A stretch of DNA of 64,000 bases, taken from the NCBI GenBank assembly GCA_035515795.1, contig DATJAY010000025.1, positions 49,074 through 113,073 on the forward strand, in the 5' to 3' direction. A program made the position numbers and the translations under genes. The DNA is from Candidatus Acidiferrales bacterium. GTDB lineage: Bacteria; Bacteroidota; Ignavibacteria; Kryptoniales; JAKASW01. Below the pieces are notes generated by a model that was not told where the DNA came from, did not search any database, and saw only the letters and a program-made list of their open reading frames with translations. Below are positions 1 to 9,154 of this stretch, piece after piece. The stretch's first letter is position 1, and each line of letters starts with the position of its first letter.

Positions 1-20
1 ATGCTAAATTTAAAGCCCTT

Positions 21-94
21 GGCGGAGTAGCTCAGTTGGTTAGAGCAGTGGAATCATAATCCACGTGTCGGGGGTTCGAATCCCTCCTCCGCTA
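21..94 (+). tRNA. tRNA-Met (CAT anticodon)
   Basis: The cloverleaf folds completely: acceptor 21-27 with 87-93 (first pair G-U), D arm 30-46, anticodon stem GTGGA/TCCAC around loop ATCATAA, five-base variable loop and T arm 70-86 with TTCGAAT. Discriminator A94; the CCA end is not encoded. The anticodon is CAT at 55-57. The anticodon stem lacks the three G-C pairs of initiator tRNA, so it is the elongator tRNA-Met or, less likely, the lysidine-modified tRNA-Ile2; the two cannot be separated with certainty by eye. Confidence 0.93.
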
Positions 95-286
95 CGAATC
101 CCCATCAAAACGGCCTTCGTTCGCATGCCAACGGTTTATTATTTAAGATTTCTGAAGCAACGTGGACGTTCAGAACAATTGCAGGTTAGCCGTCTTTGCG
201 CTAAATTAGTGTTTGGCATTGTAAGTTTCATGGTCGCAAACACCATGAGGCTTTCTCTTACAGCACAGTACAAAAAAGGAGTCATT

Positions 287-523
287 ATGAGTGCTAAGAC
301 AGTTGAAAGGTTGCTTGCTGTACTGCTTTTGGTGGTTTGGGTTCTCCTGTTGGTACGGGCGCGCGCCCTTAATCCGGCTGCATTTTCTGAAATGCAAGCC
401 ATCATCATTTTGGGATCCCTGGCAGTGTTAGTGGTTGTTGTTTTGTCTTTTGCCATAAAGCATCGTCTGCCTGTTCAGAACAAGGCAAAAGATAATATCG
501 TCGCCGAATCAACAAATAAGTGA
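287..523 (+). CDS. Small two-helix membrane protein, unknown function
   Basis: A 78-residue protein starting at ATG 287, preceded five bases upstream by a clear AAAAGGAG ribosome site. The frame stays open upstream as far as 65 but that part would overlap the tRNA and has no ribosome site, so I take the internal ATG. Two hydrophobic segments at about residues 9-24 and 38-56 are separated by a short polar loop; the C-terminal tail is charged. No family is recognised. It is the first gene after the tRNA and has no obvious operon partner. Confidence 0.6.
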   Translation: MSAKTVERLLAVLLLVVWVLLLVRARALNPAAFSEMQAIIILGSLAVLVVVVLSFAIKHRLPVQNKAKDNIVAESTNK

Positions 524-546
524 TTCCAGTTTTGAAATTGTCGCTT

Positions 547-559
547 TGACCGGCGGTCA
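547..559. repeat. Short palindrome TGACC-GGC-GGTCA
   Basis: A perfect 5-3-5 inverted repeat lies between the small membrane protein and the beta-lactamase gene, about 190 bases before the latter. It could be an operator half-site pair or chance; no T tract follows, so it is not an intrinsic terminator. Confidence 0.3.
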
Positions 560-751
560 TTCTAATTGGACGCCTGCAGTATCCGGCGTTCCTTGCTAGA
601 TTTCAGAATTGCAGAGATTTAGATCCCGGGTGTCGCGAACCTCCTGAATGCGCCAGCTTCTGTCAAAGATCAACTGCAAGGTTTGATCGACTTTGCAGGT
701 AGGTACAGCTGCATTTTTCCTTCAAGACAAAACCAAGAGATTAAATCAACA

Positions 752-1552
752 ATGAAACGATTTATCGCATCGTTTTGCGTTACAGTCGTGGCAATATCTC
801 CATGCTGCTCGCAATCACTTGATAGTTCTTTCGTCTCAGCGCTTTTTCGCGGACATGATGGCACGTTTGTCCTGTGCGATAAAAACAAAGGCGAATATTT
901 TAGATACAATTCTAAACGTTGCGCCCAACGTTTCTTGCCTGCCTCGACGTACAAGATTCCAAATGCGCTGATCGGATTGGAGACCGGCGTAATTCCGGAT
1001 TCGAATTACGTCATAAAGTGGGACGGCAACCCTGAGCCCATCAAGGAATGGGAACGAGACCACGATTTGAAGTCGGCTATTCAGTTCTCGGTTGTCTGGT
1101 ATTTCCAGGAGCTCGCACGAAGGGTAGGCAGAGAACGAGAGCAGCGCTGGCTTGATACGCTCGATTATGGCAACAAAATAATCGGCGACAGTGTCGACCG
1201 TTTCTGGTTAGATAACAGTCTGAGGATCTCCGCCGACGAGCAAGTTGAATTTCTGAAGAAGCTCTATGGTGAGACTCTTCCATTCTCAAAACGTTCGATG
1301 AAGATTGTCAAAGATATAATGTCGTCGGAGCAGATCGGAAAGGCAACGATTAAATTCAAAACCGGAACGGGTCATTTCGAAGACCCCACCGACAGAGCTA
1401 CACATTTTATCGGATGGCTCGTGGGATATGTCGAGCGCGAAGGCGAGGTTTATGTTTTTGCATTCAATGTTGACGGAAAGGATTTTGATGAAGTCTCCCG
1501 CCTCAGGGATTCAGCTCCCGTGGAGATCATGAAAGAGGCGGGGATCCTGTGA
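752..1552 (+). CDS. Class D (OXA-type) beta-lactamase
   Basis: A 266-residue exported serine beta-lactamase; class D enzymes hydrolyse penicillins and some cephalosporins or carbapenems in the periplasm. All family motifs are present and correctly spaced from ATG 752: S65-T-Y-K68 (nucleophile and the lysine that is carbamylated in this class), S113-V-V115, Y139-G-N141 and K203-T-G205, with a Trp at about 152 in the region that shields the carbamate. Residues 1-20 form a signal peptide. The frame extends to 683 but the extension has no signal-peptide character. No transposon or integron is adjacent and the neighbours are housekeeping-like, so it looks like a resident chromosomal gene. Substrate range cannot be read from the sequence. 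Confidence 0.92.
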   Translation: MKRFIASFCVTVVAISPCCSQSLDSSFVSALFRGHDGTFVLCDKNKGEYFRYNSKRCAQRFLPASTYKIPNALIGLETGVIPDSNYVIKWDGNPEPIKEWERDHDLKSAIQFSVVWYFQELARRVGREREQRWLDTLDYGNKIIGDSVDRFWLDNSLRISADEQVEFLKKLYGETLPFSKRSMKIVKDIMSSEQIGKATIKFKTGTGHFEDPTDRATHFIGWLVGYVEREGEVYVFAFNVDGKDFDEVSRLRDSAPVEIMKEAGIL

Positions 1553-1568
1553 TGAGCTCGTCATCCCT

Positions 1569-2474
1569 CTAATTTTTTGGGCGGATGTCGGCCACTGCTT
1601 CTTCGACGGTTTTGAATTTAAATTGAAATCCATCTTTGGATAACCGTTCGGGAACAACGCGCTGACTGACAAGTATCGTTTCTTCCGCCAATTTTCCGAG
1701 GAAAAGTTTTACTAAACTCTTCGGGATTCTGAAAAGAGTCGGGCCAATTTGTTTGCAGACTTCGGTCATTCTTGCAGGAACCGGGGCCACGAGATTGTAA
1801 ATTCCGCTTGAGGCTGAATTCTTGATGAGGAAATAAATTGCGTTGATTTCGTCTTCATAATGAATCCATGGCATCCACTGTCTCCCCGAGCCGAGCATCG
1901 TTCCGGTGTGATATTTGTAGGACGAAGCGAGTTTTGGAAAAGCTCCACCACCCGAAGAAAGCACGACGCCGCTTCTGATTATGACGCACCTTACTCCTGA
2001 GGTTTCGACAGCTGCAGTCGACTTTTCCCATTCCCTCGCGACTTCTGGAAGAAAGCCACTCCCGCCCTCTGAATTCTCCGTCAGAATTTCCTCTCCGCGT
2101 GTACCATAATATCCTACGGCCGATGCCTGAATTAAGACCTGCGGCGGGTTCTTCATCAGACGGATGAGTTCACTGATTAATTGCCCGCCTTTCACTCGGC
2201 TGTCCTTTATCTTTTTCCGTTTATTTTTTGTCCAGATAGAAGAGCCGATGTTTTCTCCCGCCAAGTTTACGATTGCATCGGAATTGTCCAGCTCTTTCAA
2301 GAGGCCGTTCATGTTGTTGAATGACCACTCGATCGCTTCGAGTCTGTTTCCTAATAAAGACCTAGCACGGCCCGGATTGCGAGAGAGTGCGATTACTCGG
2401 TTGTTTTCCTCAATAAGGAAATCGATAAGGCCTTTCCCAATAAAACCGGTCGCTCCGGTGACTGCAATTTTCAT
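1569..2474 (-). CDS. TIGR01777-family NAD(P)-dependent epimerase (SDR39U1/YfcH-like)
   Basis: A 301-residue protein of the extended short-chain dehydrogenase fold. The N-terminus has the Rossmann signature TGATGFIG at residues 7-14, then the characteristic NLAGENI stretch near residue 70 and YYGTRG near 120. The C-terminus carries the DUF1731-type tail (RLSKDGFQFKF followed by an EEAVADI helix) that defines this subfamily. Substrates of the family are not established. It converges on the beta-lactamase gene with 16 bases between them, and its start faces the 952-aa barrel gene across a 213-base intergenic region. Confidence 0.85.
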   Translation of the reverse strand: MKIAVTGATGFIGKGLIDFLIEENNRVIALSRNPGRARSLLGNRLEAIEWSFNNMNGLLKELDNSDAIVNLAGENIGSSIWTKNKRKKIKDSRVKGGQLISELIRLMKNPPQVLIQASAVGYYGTRGEEILTENSEGGSGFLPEVAREWEKSTAAVETSGVRCVIIRSGVVLSSGGGAFPKLASSYKYHTGTMLGSGRQWMPWIHYEDEINAIYFLIKNSASSGIYNLVAPVPARMTEVCKQIGPTLFRIPKSLVKLFLGKLAEETILVSQRVVPERLSKDGFQFKFKTVEEAVADIRPKN

Positions 2475-2529
2475 TCTGTGTGAAAATATAACATGCGTCT
2501 GACAGAGAAAGTACGGTAATCTTAGGCTC

Positions 2530-2579
2530 CTATTTGACTGTCAATCAACCTGAACCGTTTCGTCGCGCGCTATTTGACT
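2530..2579 (+). repeat. Direct repeat CTATTTGACT, two copies exactly 40 bp apart
   Basis: Ten identical bases occur at 2530-2539 and 2570-2579 in the divergent intergenic region between the SDR gene and the outer-membrane barrel gene. The first copy is also part of a perfect palindrome TTGAC-T-GTCAA (2534-2544). Forty base pairs is close to four helical turns, which would place two bound proteins on the same face of the DNA. This is a candidate regulatory site only. Confidence 0.35.
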
Positions 2580-2687
2580 TGTGGTTGTGTTCCTAGTGAG
2601 TGGCGGAAGTATCTTTTTCCCGGCCTGATCGTCTATTCTGAGGCGTGTAAATCCAAAACAGAATTTTAAACTTTAGAAGATGTAGGA

Positions 2688-5546
2688 ATGTCAAACAGTA
2701 GTATGTCTGTACCAAGATTGTCTTTAGTTTTTACATTCGCTCTATTCTGCTTTGCGTCGTCATCAACTGCAATTGCTCAGAATTATTCAATACGAGGCAG
2801 GGTAATTGATGAGAACATGTCAGCTTTGCCCGGAGTTTTGGTCCGTTTGATCGGGTTGTCGGATTCTGCTAAGTCCTATGCGGCTTCCACAGATTTGGAT
2901 GGCACTTTTGCGTTCAAAAATATTTCGCGACAATCTTATCGACTTGACTTATCGGCAGTCGGCAGGAAAAATTTCTCAACGGTCATCAAAGTGGTTGACA
3001 GAAATATCGACATCGGGGACTTGTCAATGAAAGAGTCTGCGATTCCAATGCACGGCGTCACGGTGGAGGGCCGTGTCCCGTCGGCGATACAAAACGGGGA
3101 CACGACGGAATTCCAGGCAGTCGCGGTCAAGATGAACCGTGATGCAACTATGGAGGATCTGCTGACGAAGTTGCCGGGGATCGTCGTCACGAACGGCACC
3201 GTGACAGTCGGCGGCGAAACCGTCCAGCGTGTCCTCGTCGACGGAAGACCGTACTTCGGCGACGATCCGACTCTCGCGATTCGCAATCTCCCTGCTGAGG
3301 TGATCGACAGGATCCAGGTTTTCGATCAAATGAGCGATCAAGCGCAATTCACAGGTTTTGACGACGGGCAGTCGGTGAAAGCCATCAACGTCGTCACAAG
3401 ACGAAACAGGCCCAATTTGAATTTTGGGAAATTCACCGCGGGTTATGGAAGTGATGATGGGAGATACGATGCCGCCGCTAACATGAACATGTTTGACGGC
3501 AACAGCAGAATATCTTTGCTCGGCTCATCCAATAACGTCAACCAGCAAGACTTTTCTACACAGGATATTCTCGGAGTGATCTCTTCGAGAAATCAGACGT
3601 TCACGCCTGGAGCGGGTGGTGCTTTCGGAGGGAGAGGCCAGAGACGGGTAAACCCGTTTGGACGATCCGGCGCGATAAGCTCCAACAACCAGTTCGTTGG
3701 ACAGCAGCAGGGAATTAATAACACCAGCATGATTGGAACAAATGCCTCAGACAGCCTGGCAGACAATCTCTTTGCACAGGGAAGTTATTTCTTTAACCGC
3801 GTTGGCAACCAAAACAATCAATATGATCACCGCCAGTATCTTCTCGGCGGTGATTCGACAAGTCTGTATGATCAAAATAGTAACGTCGCAAGTACCAATT
3901 ATAACAACCGTATAAACGGCCGTCTCGATTATGCCGCAGATCCGTCAAACAAATTAACGATACTTCCGGTCCTATATTTCCAATCTAATCGTGCCAACAA
4001 TTTTCTCGATGCGACGACCTCACAAAACGAAGACACTTCGACTAATACGAATTCCCTTAATAACGGCTACAATCTTACCGCGCATGCCATATATCGGCAC
4101 GCCTTTGATTTGCCTGGGAGAACTATTTCCATGGATTTTGGTGCCGGCGCGAATAGAAAACATACCAGCGGGCTTCTTTCTTCAGCCGACCAATATTATG
4201 GCATCGGTCCGAACGACAGTCTTTCGCAGCAATCAGACTACCTATCGAATGTCGAGACGGTGAGCGCCAATCTCATCTACACCGAACCGACGGACGTCAA
4301 CGCAATGGCTGAACTTACATATAACCCATCGTTCACCCGGAACACTGCTTATAAGAACACATACAATTTCGATCCCTTAACGCATGGGTACACCGATTTC
4401 TATTCCCCGCTTTCAAATTCTTATTCGGATAATTATATGACACAGAAAATCAGTTTCGGGTATCGATGGCGCAGTTCGGGTACCGTGGGCCGCGGGATCG
4501 GACCGAGCGGAACGGGATGGAACCTTATGGCGAATCTATCCTATCAGTATGCCGAACTAAACGGTGATGATTCAACTTCTACAAAGATGAGTATCACGAA
4601 AAAGTTTTGGGACTTTCTTCCAAGTGTTCTAATCAACTACACGTCGCCTGACCACAGGAATCTCAGGATTTTTTACAGGACGTCTACAAGCGCGCCGGCG
4701 GTCACACAGCTTCAACAAGTGATCGACAATTCCAATCCTCTTCTTCTCACGACGGGCAATCCTAATTTGGCCCAGTCGTACTCGCACTTGCTTCTTGCAA
4801 GATACAACCTCACGGCGCTCGGCCGAGCTAGGAGCATGTTCCTTCTTCTATTTGCTACATATACGCAAAATTACATCGGCAATGCAACGATAATTCCATC
4901 CCGCGACACCGTCTTATCGGATGGAACAGCGTTGACGCAAGGGACACAACTGACATATCCGGTGAATTTGAACGGTTATTGGAGCGTACGTTCTTTTTTT
5001 ACCTATGGACTCCCGTTCGATCTAATAAGCAGTGCGCTGAACCTGAGCGCCGGCATGACGTACAACCGGACTCCCGGCATGTTGAATAATGTGGTAAGCG
5101 ATGCTAATACAATCGGACCAAACGCGGGTTTCGTGATAGGAAGCAACATCAGTCAGGATTTCGATTTTACTATTTCATACATGGGGAGCTACAATTTCGC
5201 GATGAATTCTCAGCAGACGACCGGCAACGCCAATTATTATTCGCATACCGCTTTGTTGAAGTGGGTTTGGGAATTCTGGAACGGAATTGTTCTGAATAAC
5301 CAGTTGAGCAACCAGATTACGAGCGGACTCGCTCAGGGTTACGACCAGAATATTTTGCTGTGGAATCTCAGCCTGGCGAAAAAGTTTTTTGCGGATGAAT
5401 CTGGCGAACTGCGTGTTTCCGTAAACGATCTCCTCAGTCAAAACAAAAGTGTGAACCGATCGGTGACGGATACCTACATTGACGACACCCAGAATGAAGT
5501 TCTGACGAGATACGTCTTGGTGAGTTTCAGTTATACCGTGCGATGA
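2688..5546 (+). CDS. Large outer-membrane beta-barrel protein with carboxypeptidase-like N-terminal domain
   Basis: A 952-residue protein with signal peptide (about residues 1-31, ending in an AIAQ cleavage region), a carboxypeptidase-regulatory-like beta-sandwich at about 34-110 (RGRVIDENMSALPGVLVRL), a plug-like segment at about 125-245 (LTKLPGIVVTNGTVTVGG, VLVDGRPYFGDD) and a long Asn/Ser/Tyr-rich barrel. It resembles the OMP_b-brl family rather than a classical SusC; no SusD-like gene is adjacent. Mid-protein (about 310-360) is a low-complexity Gly/Gln/Asn stretch. ATG 2688 is used; ATG 2703 is possible. It converges with the next gene at a 25-base spacing. The substrate is unknown. Confidence 0.8.
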   Translation: MSNSSMSVPRLSLVFTFALFCFASSSTAIAQNYSIRGRVIDENMSALPGVLVRLIGLSDSAKSYAASTDLDGTFAFKNISRQSYRLDLSAVGRKNFSTVIKVVDRNIDIGDLSMKESAIPMHGVTVEGRVPSAIQNGDTTEFQAVAVKMNRDATMEDLLTKLPGIVVTNGTVTVGGETVQRVLVDGRPYFGDDPTLAIRNLPAEVIDRIQVFDQMSDQAQFTGFDDGQSVKAINVVTRRNRPNLNFGKFTAGYGSDDGRYDAAANMNMFDGNSRISLLGSSNNVNQQDFSTQDILGVISSRNQTFTPGAGGAFGGRGQRRVNPFGRSGAISSNNQFVGQQQGINNTSMIGTNASDSLADNLFAQGSYFFNRVGNQNNQYDHRQYLLGGDSTSLYDQNSNVASTNYNNRINGRLDYAADPSNKLTILPVLYFQSNRANNFLDATTSQNEDTSTNTNSLNNGYNLTAHAIYRHAFDLPGRTISMDFGAGANRKHTSGLLSSADQYYGIGPNDSLSQQSDYLSNVETVSANLIYTEPTDVNAMAELTYNPSFTRNTAYKNTYNFDPLTHGYTDFYSPLSNSYSDNYMTQKISFGYRWRSSGTVGRGIGPSGTGWNLMANLSYQYAELNGDDSTSTKMSITKKFWDFLPSVLINYTSPDHRNLRIFYRTSTSAPAVTQLQQVIDNSNPLLLTTGNPNLAQSYSHLLLARYNLTALGRARSMFLLLFATYTQNYIGNATIIPSRDTVLSDGTALTQGTQLTYPVNLNGYWSVRSFFTYGLPFDLISSALNLSAGMTYNRTPGMLNNVVSDANTIGPNAGFVIGSNISQDFDFTISYMGSYNFAMNSQQTTGNANYYSHTALLKWVWEFWNGIVLNNQLSNQITSGLAQGYDQNILLWNLSLAKKFFADESGELRVSVNDLLSQNKSVNRSVTDTYIDDTQNEVLTRYVLVSFSYTVR

Positions 5547-5571
5547 GTTGCAGCCTCGTGCGATCCTGCGA

Positions 5572-6231
5572 TCAAATATCGAACAACAGCCCGCACGAAA
5601 GATAAATTATCGGACCGGCCTTTTCCTGCTCGGGAATTATGTATCCAAACCCTCCTTCAAATATAAATCTCTCGCCGGCGGCAACTCTCGCCTGTGTTCC
5701 AAGATTAACAATCGGGAACAATGCATTTGGCGGAATCTGGTCGCCCGTACCAAAGAGACTTCCCGGATAACCTTTTGCGGCTCCTAATCGGAGAGACGCG
5801 TAGTAATTCCATGTCGTCTCTCTAACCGTACCAATTGTCAGTGCGACATCGCCATTTGCACTCTTGCCGTCGGAATCGTCAGCGAGTCCGAGGCCAGCCT
5901 CAACCCGAATTCTTTCGGACACCTGATATCTTCCAACAACTTTTGCGGTCAGTGTTCCTTTCCCATTATCGCTTCTAACTACTCCTACCACATCTATTCC
6001 AAGGTCAAGATTCTCCGCCACGCCGCGTTTGTATCTTCCGAACCATCCCTGTCCGCCTGAATGTGCGCCTGGAAAGAGTGCGAAGCCGGTCCCGACGGCG
6101 AGTCCGACCTCGGAATGGCCGGTGTCGACGACCGCCGGCCCACCGTATGTAACCAGCGGAGACGGCGGTGCGAAAGTTGAGCATCCCTCAAGTAACGAAA
6201 ACAAAAGCACGATGACAGAATACTTTACCAT
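5572..6231 (-). CDS. Putative outer-membrane lipoprotein, unknown function
   Basis: A 219-residue protein with a short lipoprotein signal: hydrophobic residues 4-14 and lipobox LEGC with Cys17 as the lipidation site. The mature part is rich in alternating hydrophobic/polar stretches and glycine (for example GSEPS-free beta-rich segments such as RIRVEAGLGLADD) and ends CGLLFDI, consistent with a small beta-rich surface protein. No named family is recognised. It lies 31 bases beyond the stop-side neighbour, the methyltransferase, on the same strand, so the two may be cotranscribed. Confidence 0.6.
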   Translation of the reverse strand: MVKYSVIVLLFSLLEGCSTFAPPSPLVTYGGPAVVDTGHSEVGLAVGTGFALFPGAHSGGQGWFGRYKRGVAENLDLGIDVVGVVRSDNGKGTLTAKVVGRYQVSERIRVEAGLGLADDSDGKSANGDVALTIGTVRETTWNYYASLRLGAAKGYPGSLFGTGDQIPPNALFPIVNLGTQARVAAGERFIFEGGFGYIIPEQEKAGPIIYLSCGLLFDI

Positions 6232-6262
6232 GCTGCGCTCCCTCTCAGAACTTTAGTTTCTT

Positions 6263-6997
6263 TTACTTTTTTCTTCCGCTGAAAACTGCAAGCTCCAGAA
6301 ACTTGAAGTAGCAGTCTACGTCCTGGTAGCCGATCTTTCGGAGCCACTCGCACTGTCTCTCGACTGGCGCAAGTACGTTTGCCTCCTTATCGGGCCGGTT
6401 GTAGAATTCTCTCGCCACTTCCGATCTCGTAAACTTCTCACCTTGTTCAGTTTTCAGTTCATGGATTGAGTCGACGAATACTTCGTCGAACACCTCGTGC
6501 GCCCATGTCGACTTCGGCAGCACGTGTTCCATGTTAATGAACATTCCACCGTGCCGCAACAGTTTGTACACTTCGGAGTAGATGCACCTTTTTCTGTTGT
6601 CGGGTTGATGATGAATTGAGAAACCAGAGACGACGACGTCAAACGGAGCTCGATGCGAGACCAGCTGAACCCACTTTAGATTTGCATAATCGAACGTGAT
6701 GAAATCCAAATTTTTCGAATTGTCTCTTAATTTTTGTTTTGCGGCGTCGATCATCGGATCTGCAAAGTCGAGCAAGACTCCTCTTGATTTCGGATACATT
6801 TGCAAAATCGAAGCTGCTAATATTCCGTCGCCGCAACCCAGATCGAGAAAGCATCTCACTTCCCGCCTCATCATTTTGATCAACAACATCATCACCTGGA
6901 TTTGTTCATTTGCCATAGGAATCGCGCCGCGGATTCCGGTCAAATACATTTTTGCTAATTCAGGCGACTTCCAGACTTCTGCCGTCTTTTTCCGCAT
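6263..6997 (-). CDS. Class I SAM-dependent methyltransferase
   Basis: A 244-residue cytosolic protein with the glycine-rich SAM motif I FLDLGCGDGILAAS at about residues 51-64, an acidic loop at the end of strand 2 (LLDFADP) and motif III-like region (GFSIHHQPD). The family transfers methyl groups from S-adenosylmethionine; the acceptor cannot be told. The N-terminal part (ELAKMYLTGIRGAIP) is helical and may form the substrate lid. It precedes the lipoprotein gene in the direction of transcription. Confidence 0.8.
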   Translation of the reverse strand: MRKKTAEVWKSPELAKMYLTGIRGAIPMANEQIQVMMLLIKMMRREVRCFLDLGCGDGILAASILQMYPKSRGVLLDFADPMIDAAKQKLRDNSKNLDFITFDYANLKWVQLVSHRAPFDVVVSGFSIHHQPDNRKRCIYSEVYKLLRHGGMFINMEHVLPKSTWAHEVFDEVFVDSIHELKTEQGEKFTRSEVAREFYNRPDKEANVLAPVERQCEWLRKIGYQDVDCYFKFLELAVFSGRKK

Positions 6998-7219
6998 AAA
7001 ATAATTGTACTCCGATATAATAGTTTAAATTATTCATTTGCATATTCAGTCACAACTATTCTAGTTTAATACTAGTGCGAAGTCGGATCATTTGCTATGT
7101 ATTGATAACCAGTGTAAGCGGCGGCTCGGTTGTTTCCAGCTTGACTTTGAAAATTTACGCTGCTAAACTAGCAGCGTAAGATATTAGGTAATTGGCGAAT
7201 AAAATATTGAGGAGAAAAC

Positions 7220-8002
7220 ATGCGACTGCGGACAATTATTTCCATCGTGTTTGTGCTCATTCTTTGTTCTGTTGCTGCATACGCTCAAGAGCGTTCGTTT
7301 CTTTTCACAATGACTCAGCCCGGACCGAACGAGCCGTCGTTTGTCCATTATGATGCGGCTTACGGGCGCCAAACTTTTGAGCCGTTCGGGTCAGATGGTG
7401 TCGAACAAAATCTCGGTCTCCAGGCAAATCTTGGAGAGACGCTCACATTATCTGCGTACCTTGGGATGGCTTTGAATGGCGGAGCAGGCGAGACAACTCA
7501 ACAGGCCGAGTTGCTGTGCCGTATTTTGAAAACCACCGATGCTGGCATCGATTTTTCCGCAGGATTGGGATTCCGTCACGAGTACAGTGGCACGGATGTC
7601 CTTCTCGGGAGATTTATTGTTGGAAGGCGGATCAATCAATGGGACGCCTATGGGAACTTGATTTTCGAGCACGCATTCGCCCCGAATCGTGATGACATTG
7701 ATTTGACTTCAACTCTCGGCCTCTCACGCGAGATAACCAACGGTGTTCGGTTGGGAGTCGAAGCAGTGGGGCAGGACCTTGAGGGGTTCTGGACGCCGGA
7801 TGAAGCAGAAGGAGGGGCTGTTGTTTTTATCGGTCCCGACGCAAGCTTAGCTTTTCCTGGAACGCCATGGAGCCTTGTTGTCGGAGGAGGCGCCATTATC
7901 AGGGCGACGTATAGTCCCGAGGGCAGCAGTGCATTGAGAGCTTTGCCAGAGCCGCAGAGCAACGGGTTTATCGTTCGTAGTGTATTATCATATGGATTTT
8001 GA
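7220..8002 (+). CDS. Exported beta-rich protein, unknown function
   Basis: A 260-residue protein starting at ATG 7220, seven bases after a GAGGAG ribosome site. Residues 1-23 form a signal peptide ending AAYAQ. The mature protein is made of alternating strands (TLSAYLGMALNGG, IDFSAGLGFRHEYSG) and ends in an aromatic residue (SYGF), the usual end of an outer-membrane barrel strand, so a small outer-membrane beta-barrel is plausible. No named family is recognised. The preceding 222-base gap shows no clear regulatory structure. Confidence 0.65.
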   Translation: MRLRTIISIVFVLILCSVAAYAQERSFLFTMTQPGPNEPSFVHYDAAYGRQTFEPFGSDGVEQNLGLQANLGETLTLSAYLGMALNGGAGETTQQAELLCRILKTTDAGIDFSAGLGFRHEYSGTDVLLGRFIVGRRINQWDAYGNLIFEHAFAPNRDDIDLTSTLGLSREITNGVRLGVEAVGQDLEGFWTPDEAEGGAVVFIGPDASLAFPGTPWSLVVGGGAIIRATYSPEGSSALRALPEPQSNGFIVRSVLSYGF

Positions 8003-8093
8003 CGAAGACCGTTTTCAGAGGATAGATTGAATGGCATCGTACTTAACCCATTCGGTCTGAATAGAGGGGGATGTTACCGAGTAAATCTTCGTC

Positions 8094-9005
8094 TTAGAAG
8101 CCAAAGCTCATCGTTGCACTGACAAGCGCCGGGGAAATAAGTTGATAACCGTTGACGTGAGTCATGACAGGAATTCTCAGATCCGCATAGAGATTGAGCT
8201 GCCGGGCCAAGTTCACTTCGACGCCTGGTGAAACATAAATTCTTTCATATCCGGTGTTGGAAGGATCGGCGTTCTCACCGCTGTCCGTGCCACGGAACGA
8301 GGCGATAAGTTGGAGCATGGGAATAATCCTGTATGTTTGCTGTAGGTTGTCGTAGTGTGCGCCTAGACTCAGATCGAAGCTATCTCCAGGTCGATAGCCT
8401 TCACGATAGTTAAACGCATGTTGCCACAGTGCCTGTGCGTACCATCCCCAACCGGTTTCCTGCCCCATCTGATAACCGCCAAGGAGCAAGTCCGTGGTTC
8501 CGCTTCCTATTTGTGTGTCCCTATCCATGAGCGATTCGCTGAATGGTCCCGTTGGGAGCTTCAATCCCAATTGAATCCCCGTCGACATGTCCTCGGATAA
8601 TCCTGTATACATGCCCATTACGCGCACATCGCCTAATGCCATGTGATCAACGGACGCTAAGTCTCCTGCATCATCTATGGTCTTGAAATACCTGTTCCAG
8701 ATCGGAGCCTCAATCATCACTCCCCATTCCCTGTCTATCATGTCCTGAAAACCCAGCGTGTAGAAATTCGTGCGGATCTGCTTATCTCCGTTGGAATCCG
8801 GCGATGCAATCCCCCAATTATTCCAATCTTCGTTTTGGTTCATAAAATTATAAAGCAGAGATAGCTTGTATCCTGGTGAAATCGGCATCATCCACCTTGC
8901 GCCCACCGAAAAAACGCTGCACCCGCATGCACAGGCTAAGGTCGTAGTCGGCAAACACAGACCTGCAATTAACATCGATACAATAACTTTGTTCCAATTG
9001 TCCAT
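8094..9005 (-). CDS. Outer-membrane beta-barrel-like protein with N-terminal Cys cluster; candidate nickel-locus porin
   Basis: A 303-residue protein with a signal peptide (about 1-23) directly followed by a CACGCSVF cluster at the start of the mature chain. The remainder consists of alternating amphipathic strands and ends in a SFGF tail, typical of an outer-membrane barrel. The three cysteines within five residues could bind a metal. Its start faces nikR across 176 bases, so both genes share the intergenic region that holds the NikR-type operator; this and the cysteines suggest a role in metal traffic, which is inference. No specific family is recognised. Confidence 0.6.
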   Translation of the reverse strand: MDNWNKVIVSMLIAGLCLPTTTLACACGCSVFSVGARWMMPISPGYKLSLLYNFMNQNEDWNNWGIASPDSNGDKQIRTNFYTLGFQDMIDREWGVMIEAPIWNRYFKTIDDAGDLASVDHMALGDVRVMGMYTGLSEDMSTGIQLGLKLPTGPFSESLMDRDTQIGSGTTDLLLGGYQMGQETGWGWYAQALWQHAFNYREGYRPGDSFDLSLGAHYDNLQQTYRIIPMLQLIASFRGTDSGENADPSNTGYERIYVSPGVEVNLARQLNLYADLRIPVMTHVNGYQLISPALVSATMSFGF

Positions 9006-9154
9006 AGAATATCTTGTTTATTGGTTTAACAAATTTTGCTGTCTCAAGTTCCGAATACTCTTGCACTCTCAAACGGTTTCTTTATAATCCGGCATTCACT
9101 GAGATGGCAGACTCCATGATTTCACTTTTGTACTGTTGATTATCTCGAAAGGGC

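Noticed and set aside
65..286. N-terminal extension of the small membrane protein frame
   Set aside because: It overlaps the tRNA and has no ribosome site; the ATG at 287 has a strong AAAAGGAG.
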